The translations under genes were made by a program, and so were the position numbers. The notes beneath the pieces are model-generated. The model searched no databases and was not told the origin of the DNA. It worked only from the letters and a program-made list of their open reading frames with translations. DNA of 64,000 nt from Planctomycetota bacterium. GTDB lineage: Bacteria; Planctomycetota; Phycisphaerae; Phycisphaerales; UBA5793. This document shows, in pieces, positions 27,391 to 36,455 of this stretch (positions are counted from its first letter, which is position 1; the number at the start of each line of letters is the position of its first letter). Location of the stretch: contig JABFGK010000001.1 in NCBI GenBank assembly GCA_013112555.1, forward strand, positions 2,020,581-2,084,580, read 5' to 3'.

Positions 27391-27401
27391 GCACATACAG
27401 T

Positions 27402-28916
27402 CTACTGCTCATCAAGCGGCGGCCTCGGCACATTGACGATCTGGTCATACCCCCCCAAGTCGCGGTTGGTGAGCACATCATATTCACGCGGCCGTCGTCG
27501 ATCAGCAGGTGCTGGCGTGCCGCCATTGTCTTCCTGGTCCAAACCGGTCGAATACAACAGGTACGGCCTGCCCTCAGGATCATCATTGACCAGATGATAA
27601 CACCATGATCCGCCATGCACCGGATCGGGCGGCAACTTGTCCAGAATCTCCGGGACAAGGGCATCCAACTGCGTCGGATACGAGCCGTGCTCGCCACAGT
27701 AGATCTCCAAAGCCAGCATGAGTCTTGTACCATCCTGGTTGAACCGAGTCTGTGTTTGATACTGCAAACATTGATAACAGTATGAATCCACCAACTGTAT
27801 CAGGAAGTACTTGCGCATATCTGATGCTACAAAGAACTCATCGTAGTACTTGTGCGTGACGACCCGCTCCACCGGCGGATATTGTGACTGCCCTATGCAC
27901 AGGGCGTACCACTCGTCGTATTTGTTAAGCAGTTCGCGCCGGTTCGCGACTCTGTAGCGTCCATTGAACGCAGCAGCAAATGAGTGCTCTACAGGCCCTT
28001 CATTCAGTTCCCGCTCGCACATCCATGCCAGAAGATAGCCATTTTTTGAATCGTTGCCCGAGTACATCCGCTGCGTCACGTCATAGATAAATGCTCTCTC
28101 ACACCTTGCATAATAGTCAAAGCCACTCAAAGGCGGATACTTGTCAATCAGGGCCAATATCTGTTCACACGTATCCGGAGTCAATGTGCCATCGACAGTG
28201 CAGTACTGCAGCATCAGCAGTGTGCGCGCACGCCTCAGCCAGCCAATCCTGACGGCAAGCCTGTGCGGCTGATTGGACGTCCACTGCTCCATCTGAAGGA
28301 GTAGCCTCAATCTGCTATCCGCAAGTGTAACATCAGACGCTTCCAAGGCCAGATGCACGCTTGCCAACAGTGCCGTATGACATGTTCGGCTAGTACTGAC
28401 CCACCAGACTTGTTCCTGATACACCGAGCACTCGCCCGAGTACGTCATGACGCCATGGCCGGCCTGCATCGCCTGTTCCAGATTGTTGAAGATCCCTCCC
28501 TCTTCCAGCCGACGTAGGCATTCTCGCTCCACGGTGGTATCAGTGGCCCCTCTCCAGATCCGTGACAGATGCAAGCGCACGCTGTATTCTTCCTCACCGC
28601 GCTGTGCTTCAATCTCTCTTTCATACTGAGACTTGACGTCCCAGCCTTGGCTGCACGCACTCTCAAACAGCCTCCACCCTTCATCCCCCTCACCCGGCTG
28701 CAACCCGAGTCGTTCCTCGGCCATCCGCTTGAGTTGTGCCCCATAATCCACCGAAATCGTCGGCTGGCCGTTGTACACGGACAGCGTCTGCACAAACACA
28801 ATGAGAGCCACAGCGCCGACCGAACCTGCAACGACAATGCACAACCACATCACCACCCACGGCCCGGTGCGCATGCGGGAACGCACGGGTACGCCATTGT
28901 CCGTTTGTTCGCTCAT
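27402..28916 (-). CDS. membrane-anchored protein of unknown function
   Basis: About 504 residues: one N-terminal membrane helix (WVVMWLCIVVAGSVGAVALIVFV), then a long extracytoplasmic helical region. Near the C-terminus, RLMLALEIYCGEHGSYPTQL followed by LDKLPPDPVHGG resembles the sequence seen at the C-terminal part of planctomycete pseudopilin-like proteins, but no prepilin cleavage site is at the N-terminus. The ATG (MSEQTDN) is preceded by GGGAGG; an earlier TTG is unlikely. It ends in a repeat-rich gap and is downstream of the Lon-family protease. Confidence 0.6.
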   Translation of the reverse strand: MSEQTDNGVPVRSRMRTGPWVVMWLCIVVAGSVGAVALIVFVQTLSVYNGQPTISVDYGAQLKRMAEERLGLQPGEGDEGWRLFESACSQGWDVKSQYEREIEAQRGEEEYSVRLHLSRIWRGATDTTVERECLRRLEEGGIFNNLEQAMQAGHGVMTYSGECSVYQEQVWWVSTSRTCHTALLASVHLALEASDVTLADSRLRLLLQMEQWTSNQPHRLAVRIGWLRRARTLLMLQYCTVDGTLTPDTCEQILALIDKYPPLSGFDYYARCERAFIYDVTQRMYSGNDSKNGYLLAWMCERELNEGPVEHSFAAAFNGRYRVANRRELLNKYDEWYALCIGQSQYPPVERVVTHKYYDEFFVASDMRKYFLIQLVDSYCYQCLQYQTQTRFNQDGTRLMLALEIYCGEHGSYPTQLDALVPEILDKLPPDPVHGGSWCYHLVNDDPEGRPYLLYSTGLDQEDNGGTPAPADRRRPREYDVLTNRDLGGYDQIVNVPRPPLDEQ

Positions 28917-28956
28917 GTCGTCCTCCCACAACTGGATGCATCGACTCTCTTACATC

Positions 28957-31479
28957 CTACCCGTCATCTTCCTCTTCGCCACCTTCTGAGCCCTCTTGCT
29001 CCTCAGAATCCGCTGTGGTTACATGGCTGGATGTCGCTGCCACCACCGGCCCGGATTGTCGGGCTGCCATCTCCCAGTAGGCACGGGCCTTATTAACAGC
29101 GGTGGCAAGCAATGTGCCATCAGGATACTGGCCGAGCCCCGCCTTGTCGCGCTGCCCGACCGGGACGCCCGTGAGCAGTTCGAGGGCTTCATAGATTGTC
29201 TCGACGGCCCAGACGTGGAACCGGCCGGTGGCGCAGGCCTCCACGACATCCTCGCGGAGCATGAGATCACGCACGTTTGCCTTCGGGATGACCACGCCCT
29301 GTCGTCCGCTGAGCCGGCCGACGTCGTTGCAGGCATCAAAGAACCCCTCGATTTTCTCGGTGGCAGCGCCGATCGGCTGGATGTGCCCGACCTGGTCAAT
29401 CGCACCGGTCATCGCAATGTCCTGGCGGAGTGGTGCGCCGGTCAGGGCACTGATGAGGCAGCACATTTCAGCCCCCGATGCCGAGTCGCCGTCGATACCG
29501 CCGTAACTCTGCTCGAAGGCAATCGAGGCGTCAAATGCCAGCGGGTGCTCGGGCCTGAGCAGATAGCGTAACAAGCCGCCGAGGATATAAAAACCCTTGG
29601 TATGGATGGCCCCGCTGAGTTGTGCTTCGCGTTCAATGTTAATAGCGCCGGCAGTGCCGGGACCGATGGTTGCTGTAATGCGGGCCGGGAAGCCGTAAGT
29701 CAGCGGGCCGGCACTCATGACGGCCAAGCCGTTGATCTGCCCGACGACGGCTCCGGTGGTCTGGATGCGAATGGTGCCGTCGGCAATGTATTCACGGAAT
29801 CGGCAGGCTGGGAGGTCGGCTCGCTTCCGGCTGCGATCGACGGCCAGTTGGACGTGATGGCCTGCGACCTTCCGGGCGTTCTTCTTTTTCGCTACAAATG
29901 AGGCTTCACGGGCCACATCGGCAAGGCGCCCGAAGCGGGTGGTGAGTCGATCCTGTCTGGCTGCGATGCGGGCCCCGTGCTCGGCAAGGGCGGCAACAGC
30001 CGTTTGATTAAACGGGAGCAGGTTCTCTTCCTTGACAAGTCGAGCCAGGACACGTGCGTAGTTGTAGATGCTCTTTTGATTGCGGGGGATCACACTGTCG
30101 AAATCGGCGAGCACTTTGAACAGATTCGGAAAATCGGGGTCATACGCATCGAGGGCATAGTAGAGATCGCCATCGCCCAGCAGGATGACCTTGACGCTGA
30201 GTTCGATCGCTTCGGGCTTGAGTGATGGCCCGACCCAGGGCCAGTTCATCTCGGAGGGCACAATTTCGAGCATGCCGGTGCGCATCGTACGAATGAGGAC
30301 TTTCCAGGCCGCGGGCTCGGTGAGCACATCACGCGCTTCGAGGACCAGGTAGCCGCCGTCAGCACGGAGCAGGGCACCGGCCCGGATCATGCGATGATCT
30401 GCCTGAGCCCCTTCGCCGGGATCGAACTGGCGATCGATCGTTCCGAGCAGATGCTGCATCGTCGGTGAATTCTCGACGATGATGGGGCACTCTTCGCCTT
30501 CATGGCTGAGCAGAACATTGACTTCATAGCGATCAAGGAAGTCAAAATCGCCCTCGTGGATCTCCTTGAGTCTGTTCTCGAGTACGTCCTTGTGCATCGC
30601 ATCGAGAAACTCGATGACACGCTCGTGCTGTTTGAAATCCTTGCGCAGGCCGGCCATCTCGCGGGCCAGCAGCACGCCGGCTTCAGTCGAGATCAGGGCG
30701 CGCATCTGCTCGCGATGCTGCGATTGGATAACGCGAATCTGCATACCGATCTCATCAAACTTGTCGACGAATGTTTCGCTGGCCGACTTATAGACCTCAA
30801 CCTGCTCTCGTGATATCTTGCCGGAGGAAATGAGTTCCTCCAGATCTTCAAAGGCGACGGCTTCGCCTTCGATAACCGGGACGATGGCCGGCAGTGACTC
30901 GGTCCCGGCCTGCACCATGACGAGGGCCATGTTTGCCTCGCGCAGTTCCTCGTCAAACGGCTTGCTGATCGCCTCGATTGTCTTCTGTGTTTTCTTATCG
31001 AGGTTTGCCTGCTTCTGTCGCAGGGTGTCGGAGGACAGGGCAGACTTAAAATCTGACTGAATGTACTGCGCAATCACATTGACCCCGGCACGGAGGCGCT
31101 CCCCATCCCCGCGTGGGAGCGTGATCAACCGCGGCCGATCAGAATGGACGAAGTTGTGGACGTAGCATCGGTCCTGCGGCATGGGGCATGCCGGCCGGAT
31201 TTCCTCCAGGAGCCGTCGCACAAGGGTCATGCGGCCGGTCCCTGACAATCCACGGACAAAGACATTTTGCCCCGGGGCCACCGTCTCCAGGCCGAAGCGG
31301 AGTGCCTCCATAGCGCGATCCTGGCCGATGGCCCCGACGATCGGCTCGACGTCATTGGTCGACTTGAACTCGAAGTCACTGCACTCACAGCGCCAGCGGA
31401 GTTTTTCTGCAGGAACATGCCACCGCTTCTCGACGGAGGTCGATTTCGGTCCGGTCGTCTTTTTCTTACGTTGTGACAC
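28957..31479 (-). CDS. Lon-family ATP-dependent protease (AAA plus Lon_C; LonB/COG1067 type)
   Basis: This 840-residue protease has an N-terminal zone, a Walker A GLSGTGRMT (about 77-85, Arg in place of Lys as in related proteins), and a long helical insert (about 150-300). A C-terminal Lon protease domain follows, with GDSASG (Ser666) and EKIEGF (Lys709). The 43-residue Ser-Lys gap equals that of classical Lon. It lacks the N-terminal substrate domain of LonA. The C-terminal tail is acidic (EEQEGSEGGEEEDDG). The GTG start has AGGAG seven bases upstream. Confidence 0.88.
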   Translation of the reverse strand: MSQRKKKTTGPKSTSVEKRWHVPAEKLRWRCECSDFEFKSTNDVEPIVGAIGQDRAMEALRFGLETVAPGQNVFVRGLSGTGRMTLVRRLLEEIRPACPMPQDRCYVHNFVHSDRPRLITLPRGDGERLRAGVNVIAQYIQSDFKSALSSDTLRQKQANLDKKTQKTIEAISKPFDEELREANMALVMVQAGTESLPAIVPVIEGEAVAFEDLEELISSGKISREQVEVYKSASETFVDKFDEIGMQIRVIQSQHREQMRALISTEAGVLLAREMAGLRKDFKQHERVIEFLDAMHKDVLENRLKEIHEGDFDFLDRYEVNVLLSHEGEECPIIVENSPTMQHLLGTIDRQFDPGEGAQADHRMIRAGALLRADGGYLVLEARDVLTEPAAWKVLIRTMRTGMLEIVPSEMNWPWVGPSLKPEAIELSVKVILLGDGDLYYALDAYDPDFPNLFKVLADFDSVIPRNQKSIYNYARVLARLVKEENLLPFNQTAVAALAEHGARIAARQDRLTTRFGRLADVAREASFVAKKKNARKVAGHHVQLAVDRSRKRADLPACRFREYIADGTIRIQTTGAVVGQINGLAVMSAGPLTYGFPARITATIGPGTAGAINIEREAQLSGAIHTKGFYILGGLLRYLLRPEHPLAFDASIAFEQSYGGIDGDSASGAEMCCLISALTGAPLRQDIAMTGAIDQVGHIQPIGAATEKIEGFFDACNDVGRLSGRQGVVIPKANVRDLMLREDVVEACATGRFHVWAVETIYEALELLTGVPVGQRDKAGLGQYPDGTLLATAVNKARAYWEMAARQSGPVVAATSSHVTTADSEEQEGSEGGEEEDDG

Positions 31480-31539
31480 GTTCTGCGCTCCTACCGAAAA
31501 AAGGCTGCGATCATCAGTACGTCGCTGCCCTCATGATGT

Positions 31540-32253
31540 TCACTGTCTGGGTCGGCCGATCAACTGTCGAGACGGTATGGACCAGACGACCGTCATCGCT
31601 GCGAGGAAGATGGCAGCCAGAATAGCCATGACGGCGACGCGCCAGGGCCAGGGGCCGATGACATCCAGCAGTGTGGGGGTTTGCGGGTCAGCCTGGCCGA
31701 TGTAGCCGTAGTTCCAGCCCAGACTGAGGTTCACAGGAAACATGACGGCACCGTATGCCAGTAGTGCGGTCATGGCCTTGCCATAATCACCCCAAGTTGG
31801 GCGGTAGCCTCGGGCGATGACGTCATACAGTGCGGCTCCGACGATGGAGAAGTGATTCAGCCAGAAGAGCCAATATGCGGCGATGGCGGGCCCCTCCTGC
31901 AGCGTCGGGGTGAAATAGGCCTGCGAGGTCAGCCCGAGACCCCAGAAGTAGAGGATAACTCGGAAGAACCGCTGTCGGCTGAGTAATGCAAACGGTGCGG
32001 CGAGGCTTGCCAGATCACAAAGGTGCAATGGGAGGCTCTTGTCGAGCTCAAGGCGTGGCGGGATTGCCCACCAGACGGTCTGCCCGATCCAGGCCACGAG
32101 CAGGAGGACGCCCAGGATTCGGTCGCACTTCTCGGGAGACAGTGACATGGGGGGATGTCGGCGAATGCTGATCAGGGCGCACACAAGGCCGGCCGACAGG
32201 ATGATCGCCAGGGCATGACTGAAGGACCACAACTCGAACGTTTCCGGCAGCAT
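31540..32253 (-). CDS. TIGR02206 / YwaF-like membrane protein
   Basis: About 237 residues with six or seven hydrophobic helices. The pattern SLPLHLCDLASLAAPFALL and the later WLNHFSIVGAALYD and GWNYGYIGQADPQTPTLLDVIGPWPW agree with the YwaF family (TIGR02206), integral membrane proteins of unknown role. The ATG (MLPETFELWSF) is chosen; the frame remains open upstream but would run into the end of the fusion gene. It follows that gene closely, about 24 bp, and may share its transcript. Confidence 0.8.
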   Translation of the reverse strand: MLPETFELWSFSHALAIILSAGLVCALISIRRHPPMSLSPEKCDRILGVLLLVAWIGQTVWWAIPPRLELDKSLPLHLCDLASLAAPFALLSRQRFFRVILYFWGLGLTSQAYFTPTLQEGPAIAAYWLFWLNHFSIVGAALYDVIARGYRPTWGDYGKAMTALLAYGAVMFPVNLSLGWNYGYIGQADPQTPTLLDVIGPWPWRVAVMAILAAIFLAAMTVVWSIPSRQLIGRPRQ

Positions 32254-32276
32254 GATCGCCTTTATCTGGGGGTGAC

Positions 32277-35200
32277 CTACTTCAGTGTGCGCCAGTCGAT
32301 CATGGCCTGCCAGTGTCGCAGCTTCATCGGTTGGTAGACGCGCACATAGTCCACAATCAGCGAATCCGGCAGCTCGGCCTCGCCGATGTCGCCGGCCCAG
32401 TCCCCAACTTCGCAACTTAATATCATGTACTGGGGCCGTTGTGAGACGGCCGTGCGGGTCCGCCAGGTCTCTCGGCCATCGACCAAGAAGACGTACTCGG
32501 CAGGCGTCCAGAGCAGGCCGAATGTATGGAATCCATCATTGAGTCCGTCGATCGGCACGAGCCTGCCCTGTGACTTGTGATGTTCGCCATAGCCGTCCCA
32601 ATGGAGTGTGTGTTGGACGGCACTTTCGTGTTTGCCGTTATGCAGGAGTTCCGCGACGTCGATTTCGGTGCCGGCGGTTGCTACATCACCAATCGGGTTC
32701 CCCATGGAGTGTGTGTGAATCCAGAAGGCTGACCAGTGGCCGACCTCCGTTTGCAACTGCATGCGCGCTTCGAAATACCCGTAGGCGGTGCCAAAGTGCC
32801 CTAGCGTGTCAATCATGCCGGTGTGATACCGCGCGGTGCCGTCTGCCGCCTCCACACGGGAGGTGGTGATGGTGAGGTGGCCGTTCCCATCAAGTGAGAC
32901 TGCATCAGTGACGTTGATGGCATCTCGTCGCGGCCCAAGGCGAGAGTGCTTCCATTTCGTCTCGTCCAGGGCAGTCCCGTCAAACTCATCATGCCAGATG
33001 AGGCCGTAGTCATCGAGACGCGGCACCGGCCGCAGGTTGCGGGGCAGCTCCGGGCCACCGGAGAATGGGCCATCACCCGGCCGGAACTTTAACCACGCGA
33101 AGCCCCGCTCAGAGACGGCCTGTCGGCCCGTCGCCGTGAAGTCAGTAATGATGCCGTCAATGCCGTATTTCTGCACAAAACGGGCCATCTGCTCCGTGTC
33201 GTCGCCGAATGTATAACCCAGGACCATCAGGCCGCGCAAATGCGCTCGCTCGATCAGGTCTGGATCTTGGCCGTCTGTGCGACCGGCCGGCCCGATCGAC
33301 TTCCAATTGGGTGCTATTCCATCAACGATGTCTGCCAGTTGATCAAGGCGCGCATCCGGAACTTCCTCATCCTTGTCCACGAGATAGACAAGTGGGATTT
33401 GACAGTCCAGGTCACGACGCAACTGCACGAGAACGTCGAAGTCAAATGATTGAACAACGATTCGCGAATAGCCGTGATTGAGGCCGTGCGACTCAAGGGT
33501 ATCTACGACGTGGGATGCAATATCCTTCTCTGCATCGGCGTGGAATTTCGGATCCTTAATCTCTGTCAGGATCCCGACCTCGCGCCCCGATTCCTTATTA
33601 AGTGCATGGACGAGCGTCAGCAGATCATCATATGACGGAATCATCAAGCGCCACTTCCCGCTTATTCCCATCTCTCCCCGGCCGATGACAGCCAGTCGCT
33701 GTAGTTCCTGCCAGGTGAAGTCGATCACATACCACTTTCCGTCTTCTCGGACGCGGTCTGGGTACACCTCAGCCACGTTGGTGACGCCCTCGAGTGTCAG
33801 GTCATGGAAGCAGACCAGTTGATTATCAGCAGTCAGCACCAGATCCGTTTCGATCACGTCGGCACCTTGTCGGTGGGCTGCAGTAAAGGCAGCCAGTGTG
33901 TTTTCCGGCACGGTCCCGGAGGCACCGCGGTGTGCAATGGCGTAGGCATCAAGGACATCGGGTGCAGCGCGCACCCACTCCTCGGGTCCGCCGACGTCCT
34001 TCCGGATATCGACCGGAGCGCGCATGGGAAGGGAAGGATCGCCGAACAGCATGAATTTCATCCCCTGGAAGAAGATGCTCGGGGGATACCAACTATTTGA
34101 CGGCTGGATGGAGGCCAGTTTCTCGGCCTCATAGTAATAGGCTAACGCAGACTGCCAGCAGTCACCGACCGTCACTCCCAGGGCATCGCCTGTGCTCGTG
34201 GCGGCGTTGTATCCTTTGACGAAGCCGCGCATGAGCGTCATCGCACAGGGTTGGCTGCCGGTATTACATCCGATGTAGGCAACGGCTCCGTCGAGCGAGG
34301 CGCGCAGGAGTTGCTCACCGAGGCCGCTTGCGTTGTAGAGGCCGGCCTGGTAAACAGCGGGCGGCGGTGGCGGCGCATCAAAGACCTCACCGTTGTTTGT
34401 GCCGTCATGGGTGACCCCATCGGAATCGAGATACGGCTCGTATGGCGGCAGGGTCGCAAAGACGGCTGTGGAGCAGCCCACGGAGAACATAATGGGCAGG
34501 TGGTCGCGGTTGGTCAGTTCTGTAATTGAGGTCGTGGAGATGCTGTCGTGCCAACTGTCGCCCGTGCCGTGCCCGGCATGGAGGACGAGGTCCACCCCCT
34601 CGTTGAGTAGTCGAACGACTTCACGCGCAGTGGGCGGGGGTGTCTGGTCATCGCGCGTGGAATCGGCGTAGTAGCGGCGTGCATGGCTCCAGGTTGCCGG
34701 CATGTCATCGCGCATCTGATCCATCATCCCTCGGCTCTCGATCCACCCACTGGTGGTTAGGTAAGCCGCTCGGGGGAGTCGGTTCGTAACCGGTATGCTG
34801 TTGAGCACGGACACTTCCTGCGAGTAATATTGTGACTTCGTGATCACCGTCTCCAGTGCAACATCGTTGCTCACCGGCCAGCGGCCGACAGCAATCTCCG
34901 GGACGTAACTGACGCCGTCAAAGTTGATCGGATCGGCTTTGTTATGCTCACCGCGCACTTCGCCGAAGTAGGTTGCGTGGAAGTCGTCGCTCGCACCGTT
35001 CCAGTTATCGAACTCCCCGCCGGCGTCGGCAAGGTCGGCGTAATAGAGATCACAGGGATAGAAGGCGTAGTTGAAAGCGGCATCCGTGTTTCGGTCCAGC
35101 ACCATGTACCGAACCGGTATCACGTCGGCATCGCCGACGAGCAGGACGTAGCGGAGGGCACCATCGGACTCGGCCCAGCGCGTGTAGAGGTACTGCTTCA

Positions 35201-35477
35201 GACGTTCGGCGTCATCCGCAGCGTCAGCGTTCGATTCCAGTATCAATTCGAGGGAGCAGACCTCCGTATTCAATGACTGGATGACGCCTTTGAAGTCGGC
35301 ATACTCCTGCATCTGTTTTGCCCACTGCTGCGGTGTGATGATGAGGAACTGTGCCGGTTGGGATACAGCGGCCGGGTCACCGTGTGCCAGCGCAGACGTA
35401 TGGTGCGCGAGGCAGAAGACGATCGTGATCAGGAGCCGAATCGGTATGAATCGTTTGGCCATGCTGAGCCCTTCCAT
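32277..35477 (-). CDS. secreted three-domain protein: gingipain-like C25 peptidase, GDPD, GH16 glucanase
   Basis: About 1066 residues with a signal peptide (FIPIRLLITIVFCLAHHTSALA). Domain 1 (about 40-480) is like peptidase C25 (gingipain): YVLLVGDADVIPVRY, LHAGHGTGDSW (His about 298) and FSVGCSTAVF (Cys about 333). Domain 2 (about 510-800) is a glycerophosphodiester phosphodiesterase: IAHRGASGTVPENTLAA, VIETDLVLT and CFHDLTLEG. Domain 3 (about 825-1045) is GH16: WHDEFDG and GTEIDVAELL, with the E-x-D-xx-E catalytic set near 937. The parts act on peptides, glycerophosphodiesters and beta-glucans respectively. The start could also be ATG 35462. No frameshift is seen at the joins. Confidence 0.85.
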   Translation of the reverse strand: MEGLSMAKRFIPIRLLITIVFCLAHHTSALAHGDPAAVSQPAQFLIITPQQWAKQMQEYADFKGVIQSLNTEVCSLELILESNADAADDAERLKQYLYTRWAESDGALRYVLLVGDADVIPVRYMVLDRNTDAAFNYAFYPCDLYYADLADAGGEFDNWNGASDDFHATYFGEVRGEHNKADPINFDGVSYVPEIAVGRWPVSNDVALETVITKSQYYSQEVSVLNSIPVTNRLPRAAYLTTSGWIESRGMMDQMRDDMPATWSHARRYYADSTRDDQTPPPTAREVVRLLNEGVDLVLHAGHGTGDSWHDSISTTSITELTNRDHLPIMFSVGCSTAVFATLPPYEPYLDSDGVTHDGTNNGEVFDAPPPPPAVYQAGLYNASGLGEQLLRASLDGAVAYIGCNTGSQPCAMTLMRGFVKGYNAATSTGDALGVTVGDCWQSALAYYYEAEKLASIQPSNSWYPPSIFFQGMKFMLFGDPSLPMRAPVDIRKDVGGPEEWVRAAPDVLDAYAIAHRGASGTVPENTLAAFTAAHRQGADVIETDLVLTADNQLVCFHDLTLEGVTNVAEVYPDRVREDGKWYVIDFTWQELQRLAVIGRGEMGISGKWRLMIPSYDDLLTLVHALNKESGREVGILTEIKDPKFHADAEKDIASHVVDTLESHGLNHGYSRIVVQSFDFDVLVQLRRDLDCQIPLVYLVDKDEEVPDARLDQLADIVDGIAPNWKSIGPAGRTDGQDPDLIERAHLRGLMVLGYTFGDDTEQMARFVQKYGIDGIITDFTATGRQAVSERGFAWLKFRPGDGPFSGGPELPRNLRPVPRLDDYGLIWHDEFDGTALDETKWKHSRLGPRRDAINVTDAVSLDGNGHLTITTSRVEAADGTARYHTGMIDTLGHFGTAYGYFEARMQLQTEVGHWSAFWIHTHSMGNPIGDVATAGTEIDVAELLHNGKHESAVQHTLHWDGYGEHHKSQGRLVPIDGLNDGFHTFGLLWTPAEYVFLVDGRETWRTRTAVSQRPQYMILSCEVGDWAGDIGEAELPDSLIVDYVRVYQPMKLRHWQAMIDWRTLK

Positions 35478-35525
35478 CTGTGCCGCTCCCCCCACTGCGG
35501 CGGACGCCGACTGATGCCCGCTTCG

Positions 35526-36356
35526 CTAGGACAGCCCATCGGCGCGGTTCTGTTCGAGCAGGCGGAGTACCTCGCGCGCAACTTCCTCGATTGCCTTGTA
35601 TGACACGTCGATCTGCTTCCAGCCGTAGCGGGTCATGAGGATATTGGCGGCCCTGATTTCGGCGGCCAGGCCTTCGCGATCGATGTAATCGTCGATTTCC
35701 TTGACGCCGATACTTGTGAGTCGCGCCTGCCGGACGCTGCGGAGCCGGTGCGGATTCGTGGTCAGGCCGACGACCTTGTGGGCCGGCAGTGCCAGGAGTT
35801 CCTCCGGCGGTTCGCGACCGGATACGAGGGGGACGTTGGCAGCCCGGATGCCTCGGTATCCGAGATAGAAGCAAGTTGAGCTTTTCGAGACTCGTGAGAC
35901 GCCGATGACGACGATGTCGGCACTGTCGAGTTCATGTATGCGGGCACCGTCATCGTGTTTGAGTGTGTAGTCGATGGCATCGATGCGATCGAAGTATTCC
36001 TTGTGCGAGTCGTACATGAGTCCCGGGTGGGCGGACGGCAGGCTTGACAGGTGGAAGGCCATGGCCGAGAGGACCGGGCCGAGGATGTCAACGCTCGCGA
36101 CGAGATGGCGTTCGCAGGCAGCCTTCATGGCCTGACGGACATCCTGAGACACAAAGGTGTAGAAGACGACGGCACCACGATCGGCGGCCTGCTGTGCGAG
36201 TTCCTCGGCACGCTCTGAGGTTCGGACTCCGGAGTATGGGACGACGTTGAAGTCACGCTCGGCAAACTGGACCATGGCGGCCTCGACGACCTGCATGGCC
36301 GTGCGGCCGGTGCCGTCTGAGACGATAAACAAATCGAGTCGACCCGAATCGGTCAT
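35526..36356 (-). CDS. ppsR: pyruvate, phosphate dikinase / PEP synthase regulatory protein (kinase-pyrophosphorylase)
   Basis: This 276-residue DUF299-family enzyme adds phosphate to, and removes it from, the catalytic Thr of PEP synthase or PPDK in response to ADP and Pi. IVSDGTGRTA is at the N-terminus and the P-loop GVSRVSKSS at 152-160, followed by CFYLGYRG. The C-terminal region with KVVGLTTNPHRL also fits. The ATG (MTDSGR) follows AGAGGTG. The target enzyme gene is not in the window. Confidence 0.92.
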   Translation of the reverse strand: MTDSGRLDLFIVSDGTGRTAMQVVEAAMVQFAERDFNVVPYSGVRTSERAEELAQQAADRGAVVFYTFVSQDVRQAMKAACERHLVASVDILGPVLSAMAFHLSSLPSAHPGLMYDSHKEYFDRIDAIDYTLKHDDGARIHELDSADIVVIGVSRVSKSSTCFYLGYRGIRAANVPLVSGREPPEELLALPAHKVVGLTTNPHRLRSVRQARLTSIGVKEIDDYIDREGLAAEIRAANILMTRYGWKQIDVSYKAIEEVAREVLRLLEQNRADGLS

Positions 36357-36455
36357 CCTGCACCTCTTGATCGCATCCCGGGAGTGACTGAAATCTGCAA
36401 TTGCGTACTCTCCCCTGCTATTCAGTGTATGCCGCTGAACTACACTTTGGGTGCC

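Noticed and set aside
32254-32415. Longer YwaF-like protein starting inside the fusion gene
   Set aside because: The extra residues are basic and low-complexity, and overlap the end of the GH16 domain in another frame.
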